From Candidatus Pantoea carbekii (GTDB lineage Bacteria > Pseudomonadota > Gammaproteobacteria > Enterobacterales > Enterobacteriaceae), in NCBI RefSeq assembly GCF_000971765.1, contig NZ_CP010907.1:866001-930000 (forward strand): a stretch of DNA of 64,000 nt. Reading direction: 5' to 3'. Shown piece after piece: positions 1 to 12,139 of this stretch. The first letter of the stretch is position 1. Every line of letters begins with the position of its first letter. The position numbers were made by a program, and so were the translations under genes. The notes beneath the pieces were generated by a model. That model saw nothing but the letters and a program-made list of their open reading frames with translations, was not told the origin of the DNA and ran no database searches.

Positions 1-258
1 AATATTAGTTTTGATACTGAATCGCGACAATTAATTAACAATCAAAAAACACAGACGGAGGCAATGAATAAATTAATTCAAAAATGGCAAGGTGATTCTA
101 AAATTAGAGGGGAAAGCCATGATCCTTATTTTCATCGTCTTACACGAACGTTACACAATAATATTGTACAACAGATGATTGTCGATACTGCACGAAAATG
201 GTATTTACTAGTATATGTATCGCATGATCATACGGAATACAATAACAATGGTTTTTAA
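1..258 (+). CDS. recC: RecC C-terminal fragment (exonuclease V gamma subunit), 5' end outside window
   Basis: The frame is open from the first base, so this is the 3' end of a longer gene and not a 64-residue ORF starting at position 64. The 85 visible residues end in a segment of the form DPYFHRL, then an ARKWYLLVY run and a short polar tail. This fits the end of enterobacterial RecC, where a W/Y-x-R-L motif is followed by a hydrophobic LLPLF-like strand. RecC recognises Chi and holds RecB and RecD together in the RecBCD helicase-nuclease. In E. coli the order is recC-ptrA-recB-recD; here recB and recD follow but ptrA does not. The assignment rests on position plus a weak motif match from memory, so it is probable rather than certain. 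Confidence 0.65.
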   Translation, partial: NISFDTESRQLINNQKTQTEAMNKLIQKWQGDSKIRGESHDPYFHRLTRTLHNNIVQQMIVDTARKWYLLVYVSHDHTEYNNNGF

Positions 259-2273
259 AAAACTTTACTTAAAAAAGATTAAGTCAATACAAAAAATTAA
301 GATTGAGTTAAAAAATAATAAATGACTTAAAATAAATAGTTATAAACTAATATTTATTTATATTAAGTAAATTTAAGTTTTAACGATTTCATTAATGAAC
401 ACTATTTTTATAAAATCGTTTTAATAGTCTATCAATAGAGTTATTTATAATAGTATTATTATGCAATAAATTACCCATAATAATACTGTGTTTTTTTAAA
501 ATTATAATTTTAAATTATCAGTATGCGATGTTGTTTAAAATTTCTAATGATATTGAACATATATGTTAGTGTATTGGAATAACGTAACTAAAATTAAAGA
601 TTAGTACACCATTTTAATATTATCTTAGTTGAGATACAGATTCTCTATTTTAACAAAAAGGCTATGCTACAAACGATGTTATCGCTCAATGATTAGATAC
701 TATAGTTGAATGGGTTATTACTGGACGTCGGTTAAATCAATTTTGATGGTGAAACTATATTCTTATAAGCGTGTTCTATAAATTCTAGTATTTACATCTA
801 ATAGTGTATTGTATATTGGTAATATGTTTCAAACAATTTAGCTGATATCGAATTAATTGTCAATTTTGCTATCCAAAATAAGATAATACAGCAGACTATA
901 AGAATTTAGTCTATTAGTACATAATGATTTTAAAATAAATTCCTTTTTAAATTTATTATCTTTAATAAAGAGAATTAAATAAAAAAATAAAATAAAAATA
1001 TACAGTATATTTGATATTCAATAAAATTTACTAATATATATTAAATTTGATTTACTTATCATTGTGAATAATAGACAAACTTACAATTTTTGATATCTAA
1101 AAAATAGATATGCAATTTTTATTTTTTATATATCTACGTCTACACGCAAAGTTTTAATTATTTTATTTCTGATATTATCTATAACGTTAATCAATTTTGG
1201 TGATCATTACTTACTATGATTCTTTTAATAATTATTGTTTTAAATTTTAATAAATTGAATAAAATTTATTAATTTAATTCAATTTATTATATGATGAGTT
1301 AAATGAATTTATTTATCATTATAAAATAAAGGCATTTTTGTACAATTTACTCTCATATTTTAAGTTTTAAAAACATTGGCGTAGCATTACGTTTATATGA
1401 AAGTAAATTAAATATTGGCACTGAGAATTTGTAAAATATTTTGAAATAACATAAATTTTTATAAAAAAATCAGATTAACTGCTTTAATTAAATGTTCCCA
1501 TTAAGTAAACTTACCATAAAAACACTACACTTAAAAAACATAAAAATAATAATCAAATGCTACAAAGATTAGATGATCTAATATATTAATTAATAATTAT
1601 TTCATATACATATGTACTGTGTATACTAGTGTTAGTATTGATAAAGCCAAAGATGTTAAGTATAAATCTTAAATAGATATATAACAAAATTATAAAGGTT
1701 AGTCTAGACAGAAACCATGAACGAGTACCAATTGTAGTATAAACTTATACCGACTTAAAATGTAAAAAGTAAATAGTAGATTTTAAGCTAAATTATATCT
1801 AGTTATAAAATCAATTTTGCTAATAAAAACTTATATTCATTAATTAGGCTTCTATTAGCATAATATGGAAAATTTATAGCTTACAAAATAATGGTAAAAG
1901 TTGCTGTATGTACTGAAAATTTTAAATTGTTTTATTTTAAATTTGGAAAGTAACTACATACTTTACACAATATACAAATTTTTTCTAAACAAACAAGGCA
2001 CTTTTTAGCAGTTGAGCTTACATTTGCATGCATTCATTAAAAAACACTAGAAAACTTTATAAAAATGATCCCAAAAAAAATAGCATTTTTCATATTTTCA
2101 AGAAAGTTATTAAATAAATTAAAAATATTTAACTTAATTAATTGAATTTTATTGAAACTAAAGGATAAAATTATGATTTTTTAAAATTCTACAAAATAAT
2201 TAAAAGCGAAAAAATTTAAAAATTCAAAATGAAGAAAATACTTACATAACAAACAATTAACTCAGCAAGCCTT
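259..2273. other. 2.0-kb gene-free spacer where ptrA is expected
   Basis: There is no ORF of note on either strand. Composition is extremely A+T-rich with stops in all frames. In E. coli the pitrilysin gene ptrA separates recC from recB, so this is most simply its eroded site. I looked for the HxxEH zinc-protease motif and found no convincing remnant. No tRNA, terminator or repeat was recognised. Confidence 0.6.
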
Positions 2274-5200
2274 ATGATCATGCAATCATCTGAATTTTTT
2301 TTTAACCCATTGAGACTTAAATTGTACGGTGAATGTCTTATTGAATCGTCTGCTGGTACAGGTAAAACCTTTACTATTAGTATACTATATCTAAGATTAT
2401 TACTAGGGTTGGGTGGTAAATATGCATATATGCGACCTCTATCAGTAGAAGAGATTTTAGTCGTTACTTTTACTGAAGCAGCGACTGCTGAAATCCGTGA
2501 TCGTATTCATCAAAATATTCATGAATTACGGTTAGCTTGTATTCGTAAATACAGTTACAATTCTATGCTAATGGAATTGTTGAACGATATTCTAGATCCT
2601 GCTGATGCTGCTTTACTTCTGCTAGCGGCTGAGCGCCAAATGGATCAAGCAGCTATCTTTACTATTCACGGTTTCTGTCAGCGCATGCTTACTATTAATG
2701 CTTTTGAATCTGGAATTTTTTTTAATCAAAAATTAATTGAAGATGAAAAAAATCTATTTCAAGAGGCCACGACCGATTTTTGGCGATCTCATTTCTATCC
2801 CCTACCATTTGATATTGCAAAAATAATTTTTGAAAAATGGAGTGGACCTGAAAAATTGTTGGAAACATTATACCCTTTTTTACAAAGTCAAGGTCCTACT
2901 TTAAATTTTCAATTTAATGAAAATGAAACGTTAATTTCATTACATGAAAAAAATTTATTACTTATTGATACCATGAAAACTAAGTGGCTAAAAAAAGTAC
3001 CAACAATATTTACGCTACTTTCTGAAGCTGATGTTGATAAACGTATATATAATAATAAATATTTACCTTTATGGATTGAGAAAATTTCACTGTGGGCAGA
3101 CAGTAAAACTTGTGATTATAAAATACCTTCTGAACTAATACGTTTTGGACAAAAGAAATTACGACAAAAAAAAAATAAAGACAATGTTCCTTACGATTCA
3201 TTGTTTTTAGAAATTGACGAGTTTTTGGAAAAAGATATTTCATTACATAATCTAATTATTAGTAAAGCATTACAAGAAATACATAGTACAGTAAAAAAAC
3301 AAAAACACTTAAAGGCAATACTCAGTTTTAATGATTTGCTTAGTTTGCTAGATGATGCTCTTAAAAAAACTAGTGGTAATGAATTGGCACAATCTATTCG
3401 ACAGCGTTTTCCAGTAGCTCTAATTGATGAATTTCAAGATACTGATCCATTGCAATACCGTATTTTTCGTGCATTATATTCAAATCAGCCTTCGCATGCA
3501 CTATTGCTAATTGGTGATCCAAAACAGGCTATCTATGGGTTTCGTGGTGCGGACATCTTTACTTATATTCAGGCACGCAATGAAATAAAATCACATTATA
3601 CCTTGGATATTAACTGGCGCTCTTCGTCAGCTATGATTGATAGTGTTAATCAAATTTTTTCTCGAATTAATAATCCATTTATTTTTAATGATATTTCTTT
3701 TTTACCAGTAAAGTGCGCCTTTGAGAATCAAAAGCTAACTTTTCTTTTGGATAATCAACCACAGCCAGCTTTTCGTTTTTGGTTACAACCTGGTAATAGT
3801 TGTAGCATTAATAATTATCAAAAATATATGGCACAGCAGTGTGCAGCTAGTATTAGTGTCTGGCTAGAAGCTGGTCAACAACAGCGTGCTCAATTGGGTA
3901 AAGAGAAAATGCTACGGCCGATTCAAGCATCTGATATTACCGTACTCGTTCGAAACCATTATGAAGCGCATCTAATATGCAATGCACTTAATCAATTTAA
4001 TATTTGTTCTGTGTATCTTTCGAACCGGAATAGTGTTTATAGCACACTGGAAGCTCGTGAATTAATATGGTTATTAAAAGCAGTTTTAGAACCTGAATGT
4101 GAAAGCACAGTACGAACTGCTTTAGCAACTTCGCTATTTTCTTTTAGCGCTTTACAGCTTGAGAATTTATATCAAGATATACGTTATTGGGATAAATTAG
4201 TAAATGTCTTTTCAGAATGGCAGTTAACATGGCAGCAATACGGTTTATTACCCATGCTTCGTCAAATTATGAATAAATATCATTTACCAGAAAATTTATT
4301 AGCATCAAAAAATGGAGAACGCCGCTTAACTGATTTAATGCATTTAGGAGAATTATTGCAGGAAGTTTCATTCAAACTAGATACGCAACATGCTTTAGTG
4401 CGCTATTTAGAACGGAAAGTAGCATCTCCAAATACTCCATCTATTAAAGAACAACAACGTTTAGAACATGATCGTTGTCTAGTACATATTGTTACAATTC
4501 ACAAATCTAAAGGACTGCAATATCCAATAGTATGCTTACCGTTTGCTGTAGCATTTCGAGAACTGAATACAATCTTAACTTTGATGAAATCTACTGATGA
4601 AAGTTTTGCATTAGCTAAACAAAAAAGATTGGCAGAAGACTTACGTTTATTGTATGTAGCATTAACACGTTCAATCTATCATTGCAGTGTAGGTATTGCA
4701 CCAATTGTTCGTAACTTACGTGAATGTAAAATTAACAAAGCAAATGTAACTACTGATTTACATCTCAGTGCGCTTGGTTATTTACTACAGCAAGGTAAAG
4801 AAGCCACTGCAAATCAGCTAAAGGTAATACTAGATAAAATAAGTAGTAATAATCCTATTTTTGAAGTAATATCTAGTAACATAGTAGGCGTAGAGCAAAA
4901 CAAACAACAAAAAGTTAAGGATAATATTCTGCTGAGCGCTCGTAAAATAACGCGTCAACTATGTGATCCATGGTGTGTGACTAGCTATACTAAATTAGTA
5001 CATCATCATGCTGATATTTTGCATCAAATAATACCAAATTTAGACATAGATGTTACTACAGAAAAAAATAATTTTAAAAAAGATAACATAACATCATTAA
5101 CCCCTCATGAATTTCCTCGAGGTACTATAGCAGGTACTTTCTTACACGAATTATTTAAATTGCTAGATTTCTCACAACTTCCTACCGAACAGAAACTAAC

Positions 5201-5822
5201 TCAATATTTAGAGAAAAATGGTCACTCTGCCTATTGGCAACCAATGCTTAGAAAATGGATTACAGACGTTGTTAATGTACCACTTAACATGAAAGGAATG
5301 ACGCTTTCTCAGATATCTCAGCATAATCGATTAACAGAGATGTCCTTTTACTTACCGATTAATAATTTATTGAAGGCAAATGACTTTAATAACATATTAA
5401 GAAAAAATGATATTTTATCTTCTCTTGCCCCACCACTTGATTTTATACAAATACAAGGTATGCTGAGGGGATTTATAGATTTAGTTTTTCGATTTGAAGG
5501 TAAATATTATTTATTAGATTATAAATCTAATTGGTTAGGTACGAACTCTAAAGCCTATAACTCTAAAACTATAATAGAGACCATGATTAATCATCGATAC
5601 GATTTACAGTATCAGCTTTATACCTTAGCACTTCATCGTTATTTACAGCATCATCTTGTTAATTATCAATATGAGGAAAATTTTGGAGGTGTATTTTATT
5701 TATTTTTACGTGGTATTGAAAGTAATAATTTTTCTAATAGCAGTATATTTTACACACGACCGAAGTATGAATGTATTTTTCAGTTAGATACCTTATTTCG
5801 TACTAAGGCAATGATACAATGA
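2274..5822 (+). CDS. recB: RecBCD enzyme subunit RecB (3'-5' helicase and nuclease)
   Basis: RecB is the slow helicase and the sole nuclease of RecBCD, which processes double-strand ends and loads RecA. At 1182 residues it matches the usual length (about 1180). The UvrD-type Walker A motif AGTGKT has its lysine at residue 31. FTIHGFCQRML follows, then the Walker B segment IDEFQDTDPLQ near 385, and IVTIHKSKGLQYP marks the second RecA-like domain. The C-terminal nuclease has LLDYKSNW with Asp1082 and Lys1084, equivalent to the catalytic D1080/K1082 of E. coli. The stop overlaps the recD start (ATGA), so the two are translationally coupled. All signature motifs are intact, so the enzyme should be functional. 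Confidence 0.97.
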   Translation: MIMQSSEFFFNPLRLKLYGECLIESSAGTGKTFTISILYLRLLLGLGGKYAYMRPLSVEEILVVTFTEAATAEIRDRIHQNIHELRLACIRKYSYNSMLMELLNDILDPADAALLLLAAERQMDQAAIFTIHGFCQRMLTINAFESGIFFNQKLIEDEKNLFQEATTDFWRSHFYPLPFDIAKIIFEKWSGPEKLLETLYPFLQSQGPTLNFQFNENETLISLHEKNLLLIDTMKTKWLKKVPTIFTLLSEADVDKRIYNNKYLPLWIEKISLWADSKTCDYKIPSELIRFGQKKLRQKKNKDNVPYDSLFLEIDEFLEKDISLHNLIISKALQEIHSTVKKQKHLKAILSFNDLLSLLDDALKKTSGNELAQSIRQRFPVALIDEFQDTDPLQYRIFRALYSNQPSHALLLIGDPKQAIYGFRGADIFTYIQARNEIKSHYTLDINWRSSSAMIDSVNQIFSRINNPFIFNDISFLPVKCAFENQKLTFLLDNQPQPAFRFWLQPGNSCSINNYQKYMAQQCAASISVWLEAGQQQRAQLGKEKMLRPIQASDITVLVRNHYEAHLICNALNQFNICSVYLSNRNSVYSTLEARELIWLLKAVLEPECESTVRTALATSLFSFSALQLENLYQDIRYWDKLVNVFSEWQLTWQQYGLLPMLRQIMNKYHLPENLLASKNGERRLTDLMHLGELLQEVSFKLDTQHALVRYLERKVASPNTPSIKEQQRLEHDRCLVHIVTIHKSKGLQYPIVCLPFAVAFRELNTILTLMKSTDESFALAKQKRLAEDLRLLYVALTRSIYHCSVGIAPIVRNLRECKINKANVTTDLHLSALGYLLQQGKEATANQLKVILDKISSNNPIFEVISSNIVGVEQNKQQKVKDNILLSARKITRQLCDPWCVTSYTKLVHHHADILHQIIPNLDIDVTTEKNNFKKDNITSLTPHEFPRGTIAGTFLHELFKLLDFSQLPTEQKLTQYLEKNGHSAYWQPMLRKWITDVVNVPLNMKGMTLSQISQHNRLTEMSFYLPINNLLKANDFNNILRKNDILSSLAPPLDFIQIQGMLRGFIDLVFRFEGKYYLLDYKSNWLGTNSKAYNSKTIIETMINHRYDLQYQLYTLALHRYLQHHLVNYQYEENFGGVFYLFLRGIESNNFSNSSIFYTRPKYECIFQLDTLFRTKAMIQ

Positions 5823-7672
5823 CCGACATGATACAGCTATTAGAACACGCAGCAACATTAAACTTATTTCGTGCATTAGATATTCAATTTGCTCAATTAG
5901 TCACTAACAACTCTCAACCCGCACGTCTCCTAGCAGCAGCTTGTCTAAGCGCTAAAGTTGGTGATGGACATGTTTGCCTGCCATTGTCGCAGTTAACTTG
6001 TGAATTGCTTTTTAAAGGACGTCATCCTGAGCTTGCTCATGCAATTTGGAAAGCAGCTGGTCAACCGAAAGATTGGTATACTATATTTTATGGTTGGTCA
6101 GCAATTAGCATTATTGGTAGCAAAACAGCACCAATTGTTTTGGTTGCAGATCGACTTTATCTACATCGATTATGGCAAGATGAAGGGAAAATAGCACGTT
6201 TTTTCCAACAGCAATCTATATTGCAAGATTTTGAATTTAATCAAGTTCGCATTGTTCTAGATCAGTTCTTTGGAACTCAAGAAGAAAATTTTCATAAAAT
6301 TGCTGCTGCAGCAGCAATAACCCAAAAAATTACAATAATATGTGGAGGTCCTGGAACTGGTAAAACTACTACAGTAGCAAAGTTATTAGCAGCATTGATT
6401 CGACTAAGTAAAGGGAAAATACGGATTCAGTTAACAGCTCCTACAGGAAAAGCAGCAGCACGTTTAAGTGAAGCTCTTCACAAAACGTTACATCAACTTT
6501 CGATAAGTAAAAACGAAGAAAATAGTTTTCCTAAAAAAGCAGTAACACTGCATTGTTTATTAGGAGCACATCCGCAAACACAACGTCTTCATTATCATGA
6601 TAAACATCATTTGCATCTCGATGTATTAGTAGTAGATGAAACTTCTATGGTTGATTTGAGTATGATGACAAAGTTAATAGCTGCTTTACCATTAAAAGCA
6701 CGTGTCATTTTTCTCGGTGACCATCATCAGCTAGCTTCCGTAGAGGTAGGTGCTATCTTTGGTGATATTTGCCGCTGTGCTGAAGCTGGGTACAGTACTG
6801 TACGTGCTTCACAGCTTAGAAAGCTTACCGGCTGTTATGTCTATGGTAATAATAATGCGTACGCACCAGTTATCCGTGATTCTATTTGTCTGTTGCGAAA
6901 AAATTATCGTTTTCATTTTAATTCTGGTATTGCTCAGTTAGCATCAGCTGTACTTAATGGAAATACTCAATTAATGGAAGACTTATTAAAATCTAGCCTT
7001 ACTGATATTAATCGTCATTCAATAAACTCTAGTCAAACTTATGAAACTATGTTAGAACAAGTAATAGAAGGTTATAGTCCAATTTTACGGTTGATTCAAA
7101 AAAATCATGATCCTATAGAAATTTTAACTGCATTCAACTTGTATCAACTTTTATGTGTTCTTCGAGAGGGACCATTCGGGATTGAAGGGTTAAATCAGCG
7201 CATTGAGCAAAAGTTAAGAAAAATGCAATTAATTCGCTGTTCTTGTAGTATAAATACTACTAATTTTTGGTATCAAGGACGACCAATAATGGTAACTCGT
7301 AACGATAGTATACTGGGGTTATCTAATGGGGATGTAGGTATTACTATGTATGATCGTCAAGGTTTTCTAAAAGTATTTTTTCTATTAGATAATAATAAAG
7401 TTAAAATGGTACAACCAAACCGTTTGCCAACTCATAATACGACATGGGCTATGACGGTACATAAATCACAAGGATCAGAATTTGATCATGTTGCGTTAGT
7501 AATGCCAACACATTGTCTGCCAGTACTAACTCGAGAATTAATCTATACTGCAATTACTCGTGCGCGCAATAAATTAACTTTATATGGTGATCATAACATT
7601 TTTTCTTATGCTATACAATTACGCACTCAACGAAATAGTGGCTTACTAGAACGATTATGTGTTTCTATTTAA
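5819..7672 (+). CDS. recD: RecBCD enzyme subunit RecD (5'-3' helicase)
   Basis: RecD is the fast 5'-3' motor of RecBCD. Its 617 residues are close to the usual 608. The N-terminal domain that contacts RecBC is followed by Walker A GGPGTGKTTT with Lys182, then LVVDETSMVDLSMM (Walker B), and C-terminal superfamily 1 motifs including AMTVHKSQGSEFDHV and YTAITRAR. The ATG overlaps the recB stop by four bases. Only 9 bp separate the recD stop from the end of the convergent argA, with no terminator hairpin between, so the two transcripts probably overlap. The region around residues 330-350 is somewhat longer than in E. coli but remains in frame. Confidence 0.96.
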   Translation: MTDMIQLLEHAATLNLFRALDIQFAQLVTNNSQPARLLAAACLSAKVGDGHVCLPLSQLTCELLFKGRHPELAHAIWKAAGQPKDWYTIFYGWSAISIIGSKTAPIVLVADRLYLHRLWQDEGKIARFFQQQSILQDFEFNQVRIVLDQFFGTQEENFHKIAAAAAITQKITIICGGPGTGKTTTVAKLLAALIRLSKGKIRIQLTAPTGKAAARLSEALHKTLHQLSISKNEENSFPKKAVTLHCLLGAHPQTQRLHYHDKHHLHLDVLVVDETSMVDLSMMTKLIAALPLKARVIFLGDHHQLASVEVGAIFGDICRCAEAGYSTVRASQLRKLTGCYVYGNNNAYAPVIRDSICLLRKNYRFHFNSGIAQLASAVLNGNTQLMEDLLKSSLTDINRHSINSSQTYETMLEQVIEGYSPILRLIQKNHDPIEILTAFNLYQLLCVLREGPFGIEGLNQRIEQKLRKMQLIRCSCSINTTNFWYQGRPIMVTRNDSILGLSNGDVGITMYDRQGFLKVFFLLDNNKVKMVQPNRLPTHNTTWAMTVHKSQGSEFDHVALVMPTHCLPVLTRELIYTAITRARNKLTLYGDHNIFSYAIQLRTQRNSGLLERLCVSI

Positions 7673-7681
7673 AAATTAATA

Positions 7682-9010
7682 TTAATATACTTCTACCATC
7701 AAAACTTTTGAACCACGTTGATAGTTATACATTTTTTTCTTGCTTTCAGGTAGTGATTCAATACTGACTGGCGCAAAACCCCGTTCTTGAAACCAATGAA
7801 TACTGTATGTAGTTAGTACAAAAATTTTTCGTAATCCGATTTGACGTGCTTGTAAAGTTAATCGATTTAATAAAAGTTCTCCGCGAGATGAGCTACGATA
7901 TTCTGGATGCACAGCTACACAAGCAATTTCTCCTATCTTCTCATCTAAAAATGGATACAGTGCTGCACAGGCAATGGTTAAATTATCATGTTTAATAACG
8001 GTAAATTTATCAATTTCCATTTCTAACTGTTCACGAGAACGACGTACTAAAATTCCTTGTTGTTCCAGAGGACGAATGAGTTCTAAAATACCTCCTATAT
8101 CATTAATAGTTGCTTGGCGAATTTGTTCAGCCGATTCCATAACAATCTGTGTACCAATACCGTCACGAGAAAATAGTTCTTGTAGCAAGCAACCATCTTC
8201 TTGATAACTGATTAAGTGGCTACGTCGCACGCCTTTACGACATGCTTTAACTGCACCAGAAAGAAAATACATAGTATTCAAAAGCGAATGATTGTCATTT
8301 TTTATATTATCAATATATACTTGAGCTTCATAAGGGAATAATTCTGAAATGGTTTCACCATCTTGGTTAGTAACACCTTGTTCTGCGCAAAAACCTATCA
8401 TTTTTTCGGCTTTAAGTTTAATCGCTATCTGTGTAGCTATTTCTTCTGATACTAAATTAAAGCTTTCACCGGTTACTGATGCTGCTATTGGTCCAAGCAA
8501 AACGATATTATTGTTATTCAATTGTTGGTAAATTGCCTTTTCATCAATTCGACGAATTCGACCACTATGGCAATAGTCTACTCCTTCATGTACACCTAAA
8601 GGTTGAGCAATAATAAAATTTCCACTTACAACATTAATATGCGCACCTTTTAATGGAGTATTATTTAAACTCATCGATAAACGTGCTGTTATATCTAGTT
8701 GCAAACGTCCTGCAATCTTTTTTATCAATTCCAACGAACGTAGATCAGTGACTCGTATTTTTTTATGGTAAATCGGTTCTAATTGTTGTTGTATTACACT
8801 AATATGGATTTGTGGCCGTGCGCCGTATACTAAAATCAGGCGAATACCTAAACTATGTAGTAAACCAATATCGTTAATAATATTTGAAAAATTTTCATGT
8901 TCAATGGCTTCACCACATAACATGATAACAAAAGTTTTACCCCTGTGGGTATTAATATAGGGAACGGTATGACGAAAACTCTGTACTAATTCAGTACTGC
9001 GTTTCTTCAC
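7682..9010 (-). CDS. argA: N-acetylglutamate synthase
   Basis: ArgA transfers acetyl from acetyl-CoA to glutamate, the first committed step of arginine synthesis. At 442 residues it has the normal length. The N-terminal amino-acid-kinase-like domain (about 1-280) includes [14 protein letters not shown] and VVYGARPQ-like segments (here LVYGARPQ). The C-terminal GNAT acetyltransferase domain has [16 protein letters not shown], the acetyl-CoA pyrophosphate-binding region. The start is GTG at 9010, preceded on the minus strand by an AGAGGATC ribosome-binding site. Residues reported in E. coli to affect arginine feedback (His15 and Tyr19 region) look unchanged. No ARG-box palindrome was found upstream. 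Convergence with recD is the E. coli arrangement. Confidence 0.97.
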   Translation of the reverse strand: MKKRSTELVQSFRHTVPYINTHRGKTFVIMLCGEAIEHENFSNIINDIGLLHSLGIRLILVYGARPQIHISVIQQQLEPIYHKKIRVTDLRSLELIKKIAGRLQLDITARLSMSLNNTPLKGAHINVVSGNFIIAQPLGVHEGVDYCHSGRIRRIDEKAIYQQLNNNNIVLLGPIAASVTGESFNLVSEEIATQIAIKLKAEKMIGFCAEQGVTNQDGETISELFPYEAQVYIDNIKNDNHSLLNTMYFLSGAVKACRKGVRRSHLISYQEDGCLLQELFSRDGIGTQIVMESAEQIRQATINDIGGILELIRPLEQQGILVRRSREQLEMEIDKFTVIKHDNLTIACAALYPFLDEKIGEIACVAVHPEYRSSSRGELLLNRLTLQARQIGLRKIFVLTTYSIHWFQERGFAPVSIESLPESKKKMYNYQRGSKVLMVEVY

Positions 9011-9569
9011 GATAGATCCTCTAAAAACTTTTATGTTAGCCTTTCATATTATTATACAATGTTGAGTCAAAATGTTATTTGTTATTTATAAATCATATTT
9101 ATTTAATACATTCCATTTGTTTAAATGTATTTATATATATATGCTTATATAATATGCTGTATATTATTTATATTTATAAAATTTTTACGAATAATTTAAA
9201 AAAAATTTAAACAATTTCTAAAATTTATTGACATAATAATATTTGATGTTTGGGCATTAATAAAAATTTAGTTATAGTGAATTAATGTAGTAATTTTTAA
9301 AGTTATCGCATAACTCAGTAACTTACTTTATCGGTGTTATATATAACGTCTTGTTATTAATTTTTAATGATTTTAATGTAACCAGGCTATTCAAAATAAA
9401 CAAGGATTTAAAAACATTAGAAAAACGTAATCCTTTTAGGATGAATATACTAACATTACAAAAATTTTGACATAGTTACGGATAATTGAATATTAATTTT
9501 CAATTAATGAGATTGTGATTTCATTGACATAACTGATTTCTAAGCATTTTAGAATTATACATGTTAATT
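9011..9569. other. Gene-free spacer at the expected amiC site
   Basis: No coding frame is visible. In E. coli amiC and the metZWV tRNAs lie next to argA; here only one tRNA-fMet remains. A TTGACA hexamer occurs near 9228 without a convincing -10 partner. A short 6-bp hairpin near 9541-9554 could weakly end the tRNA transcript but has no T-run. Confidence 0.5.
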
Positions 9570-9646
<77 letters not shown>

Positions 9647-10889
9647 GCGTCTTTAATACTATATAATGTACTCTTGATATTGAATGATGCAACTTCTTTT
9701 TTCTAAAAAAAAGTAAAATAATGTCAATTAATGAATATTTAAAATAAAAAGATATCTATCTATTGATTTTAATCAATATTTGAATACGACATATATAGAT
9801 AAATTTTATCTTACCTTAACATTGTAACTTATAATATAGAAAAAAATAGAAATTACATAGAAAAAGTTTGTCGCAATGTAGGTAGATCAATAAATTTTAT
9901 TTGTCAACATTATATATTGGTTACAAAATAGTAATTACACACAGTCACTATATTTTATATTTTTAAAATTAAATCAAAACACTAAATTTATTAAACACAT
10001 GAATATGTAGTTAGAAGGAAGGTGAGTGAATAGAAATATTTAAGATCAAATTTTACAAATTGAGTAACATTAAAGCTGAAAAAAAGAATTTTCCGTAAAA
10101 TTGAAAATTGTTTTTTTATTGCGATATATAAATTGATTCAATCAGTTAAAATTTATTTTCCATCAGATGACAGAACGCATACATACTAAGCCTTACCAAT
10201 TATTATTACACCACATTATTTAAATGCATTCATGCATAATGTTATTCTCGTCAAAAAAAATAAGCTTAAATATCTAATTGATTAGATGTTTCTAAAAAAG
10301 AAACAAAAATTTGTAAAAAAGGATTCTTAATTTTTGATTGTCCCATTAAAGCATCATATTAGGTAAAATATGAAAATTTAATCAATAATTAAATTTTAGA
10401 GTACAAGTTAGCACGGATACTGATTTTTACGATACACGTGTTTTAACATTTTTTAGATATAATGGTAACAATAGCAGCATGTATAATAGGTTGGTTAATG
10501 TTTAATCAAACTAAATAAAATAAAGAATAAATATATGTAAATGTGCCTTGTTCAAGTACATAGAAAATATACCACATAAAATACTTATTCTCCTAGATAA
10601 TTAATTTTTGATTTTTTTTTAATAGTTAGAAGAATGCTTACTAAATTTATACTATCCCTCTAGTACTGCTTATGAGGAATATTTCTTTAAATTGATATAA
10701 ATTAATTATTCTAGCGACAGGGATACTCGACTACTATGAAGTAGTACATGCAATTTAATGAATAAATATAAACAATACTCTCAGTTTAGAAGACCTGTAA
10801 TTAAGTATGCTAAAAAATATTAGAAAATATATTCTACTAAGGAATTTCTATTAGTTAATTATTCATTTTTAATTTTATATTGTCTTAAT
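9647..10889. other. 1.2-kb gene-free spacer
   Basis: No ORF, RNA gene or repeat is recognisable on either strand. E. coli carries mltA, csdA and other genes between metZWV and queF; all are missing. The sequence is homopolymer-rich A+T, consistent with complete erosion. Confidence 0.5.
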
Positions 10890-11738
10890 TTATTGACGAG
10901 CTAGACGTAAGTAATTCGGTAAAAAAGTTACGTTACTTCGCCATGGGTTGATATCAATACCACCCCGTCTTGTATAACGAGCATACACAGTTAGCGCTGT
11001 GGGTTTACAAAATCGAAGAAGATCACTGAAAATTCGTTCAATGCATTGTTCATGGAATTCGTTATGTTGACGAAAAGATACTAAATAAGATAGTAACGAT
11101 TCACGATTAATACGCGGTCCTTCATAACGAATCATTATTGAAGCCCAATCTGGTTGATTAGTAATCATACAATTAGATTTTAGTAGATGACTGATTAGAG
11201 TTTCAGTTACAATTTTATCGTTACTATTCATGCAGGCAAGATAGTTTATATTTAAATTGTAATCAGTTATTATAATATCTTGTTCATCGAGTAATTCGCC
11301 TTCAAAATATCCTATTTTCTGATCGTTTAGGTCGCTCAATTTAAATAATTTTATACAAACATTACCCATAGCACAATTACTGATGTCTTTTTGTAAGATA
11401 TGATGTACTTCATCCCAATCAGCAAAAATTGCTTGATTAAAACTGTTGAGGTACAGTTTAAAGCTTTTAGATTCAATAAAATTTTGGCTATCAGCAGATA
11501 TAATGACTTGACCTATTGCTACTTGCGGCAATCCTTTCTTATTTAACCAAGATAATTCATATAATGTCCAAATATCTGCACCATGGAATGATAATTTATT
11601 TTTTTGAATATTTAGTACGTTGCGACTGAGGTTACGTGGTAGAGATTGTAATAATGTGTCCTGATAACCAATAGGATAACTTGTAGGCTTACCTAATACT
11701 AGATTATTGATTATTTTATGCTGATTTTTGAAAGTCAT
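10890..11738 (-). CDS. queF: NADPH-dependent 7-cyano-7-deazaguanine reductase
   Basis: QueF reduces the nitrile of preQ0 to preQ1, a queuosine precursor, using NADPH. Its 282 residues equal the E. coli length, the long two-lobe (YqcD) form. The catalytic cysteine lies in [11 protein letters not shown], which also contains the general-acid aspartate. Downstream, [16 protein letters not shown] supplies the substrate- and NADPH-binding His and Glu region. queE and queD lie 11-13 kb away, so much of the preQ1 branch is kept. The neighbouring E. coli gene syd is absent. Confidence 0.97.
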   Translation of the reverse strand: MTFKNQHKIINNLVLGKPTSYPIGYQDTLLQSLPRNLSRNVLNIQKNKLSFHGADIWTLYELSWLNKKGLPQVAIGQVIISADSQNFIESKSFKLYLNSFNQAIFADWDEVHHILQKDISNCAMGNVCIKLFKLSDLNDQKIGYFEGELLDEQDIIITDYNLNINYLACMNSNDKIVTETLISHLLKSNCMITNQPDWASIMIRYEGPRINRESLLSYLVSFRQHNEFHEQCIERIFSDLLRFCKPTALTVYARYTRRGGIDINPWRSNVTFLPNYLRLARQ

Positions 11739-12139
11739 ATATGCTTACCTTACTTTATTTTAAATAAAATTCATTAATTACAATCTGTCTTTTGCAGAAT
11801 GCTGAGTTATGCAGTAAAAATAAGCATGTTAGTAGAATGTTTCTATTTTAAAAGATTTATAGTTATTGTTTTTTGCGTAACCTGTATGGTTCTATAATAA
11901 AGACTATGTTTTTTAAGTTTATTTAATAAAAGATATTGTTTTAAAAATATTAAATTTAATTTAATAAACTTTAAATATTGATAGTTTTTTAGTTTCATTG
12001 CATGAGCTCGATACGTTTATATAATAATCGAATCATTCATCAAGAATGATAGTAGAACCATAATGTTGATCAAAACTAATGATAAATTAAATAAGGTAAT
12101 ACATTTACATAGATTGTTATCTTTTCATACATAACAAAG
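11739..12139. other. Short gene-free spacer between ssb and queF
   Basis: No ORF is visible. The only structure is a 7-bp inverted repeat (ATCATTC at 12032-12038, GAATGAT at 12044-12050), about 90 bp beyond the ssb stop. Read on the minus strand it is followed by a T-rich but not pure T tract, so it may be a weak ssb terminator. Confidence 0.4.
12032..12050 (-). terminator. Possible weak terminator downstream of ssb
   Basis: A perfect 7-bp stem with a 5-nt loop is followed on the minus strand by TCGATTATTATAT. The stem is A+T-rich and the T-tract is broken, so termination would be inefficient. The placement past the ssb stop is the main argument. Confidence 0.3.

Noticed and set aside
650..755. 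Slightly more G+C-rich patch in the recC-recB spacer that looked like gene debris
   Set aside because: All frames have stops within a few codons and no fragment resembles pitrilysin or another family I recognise.
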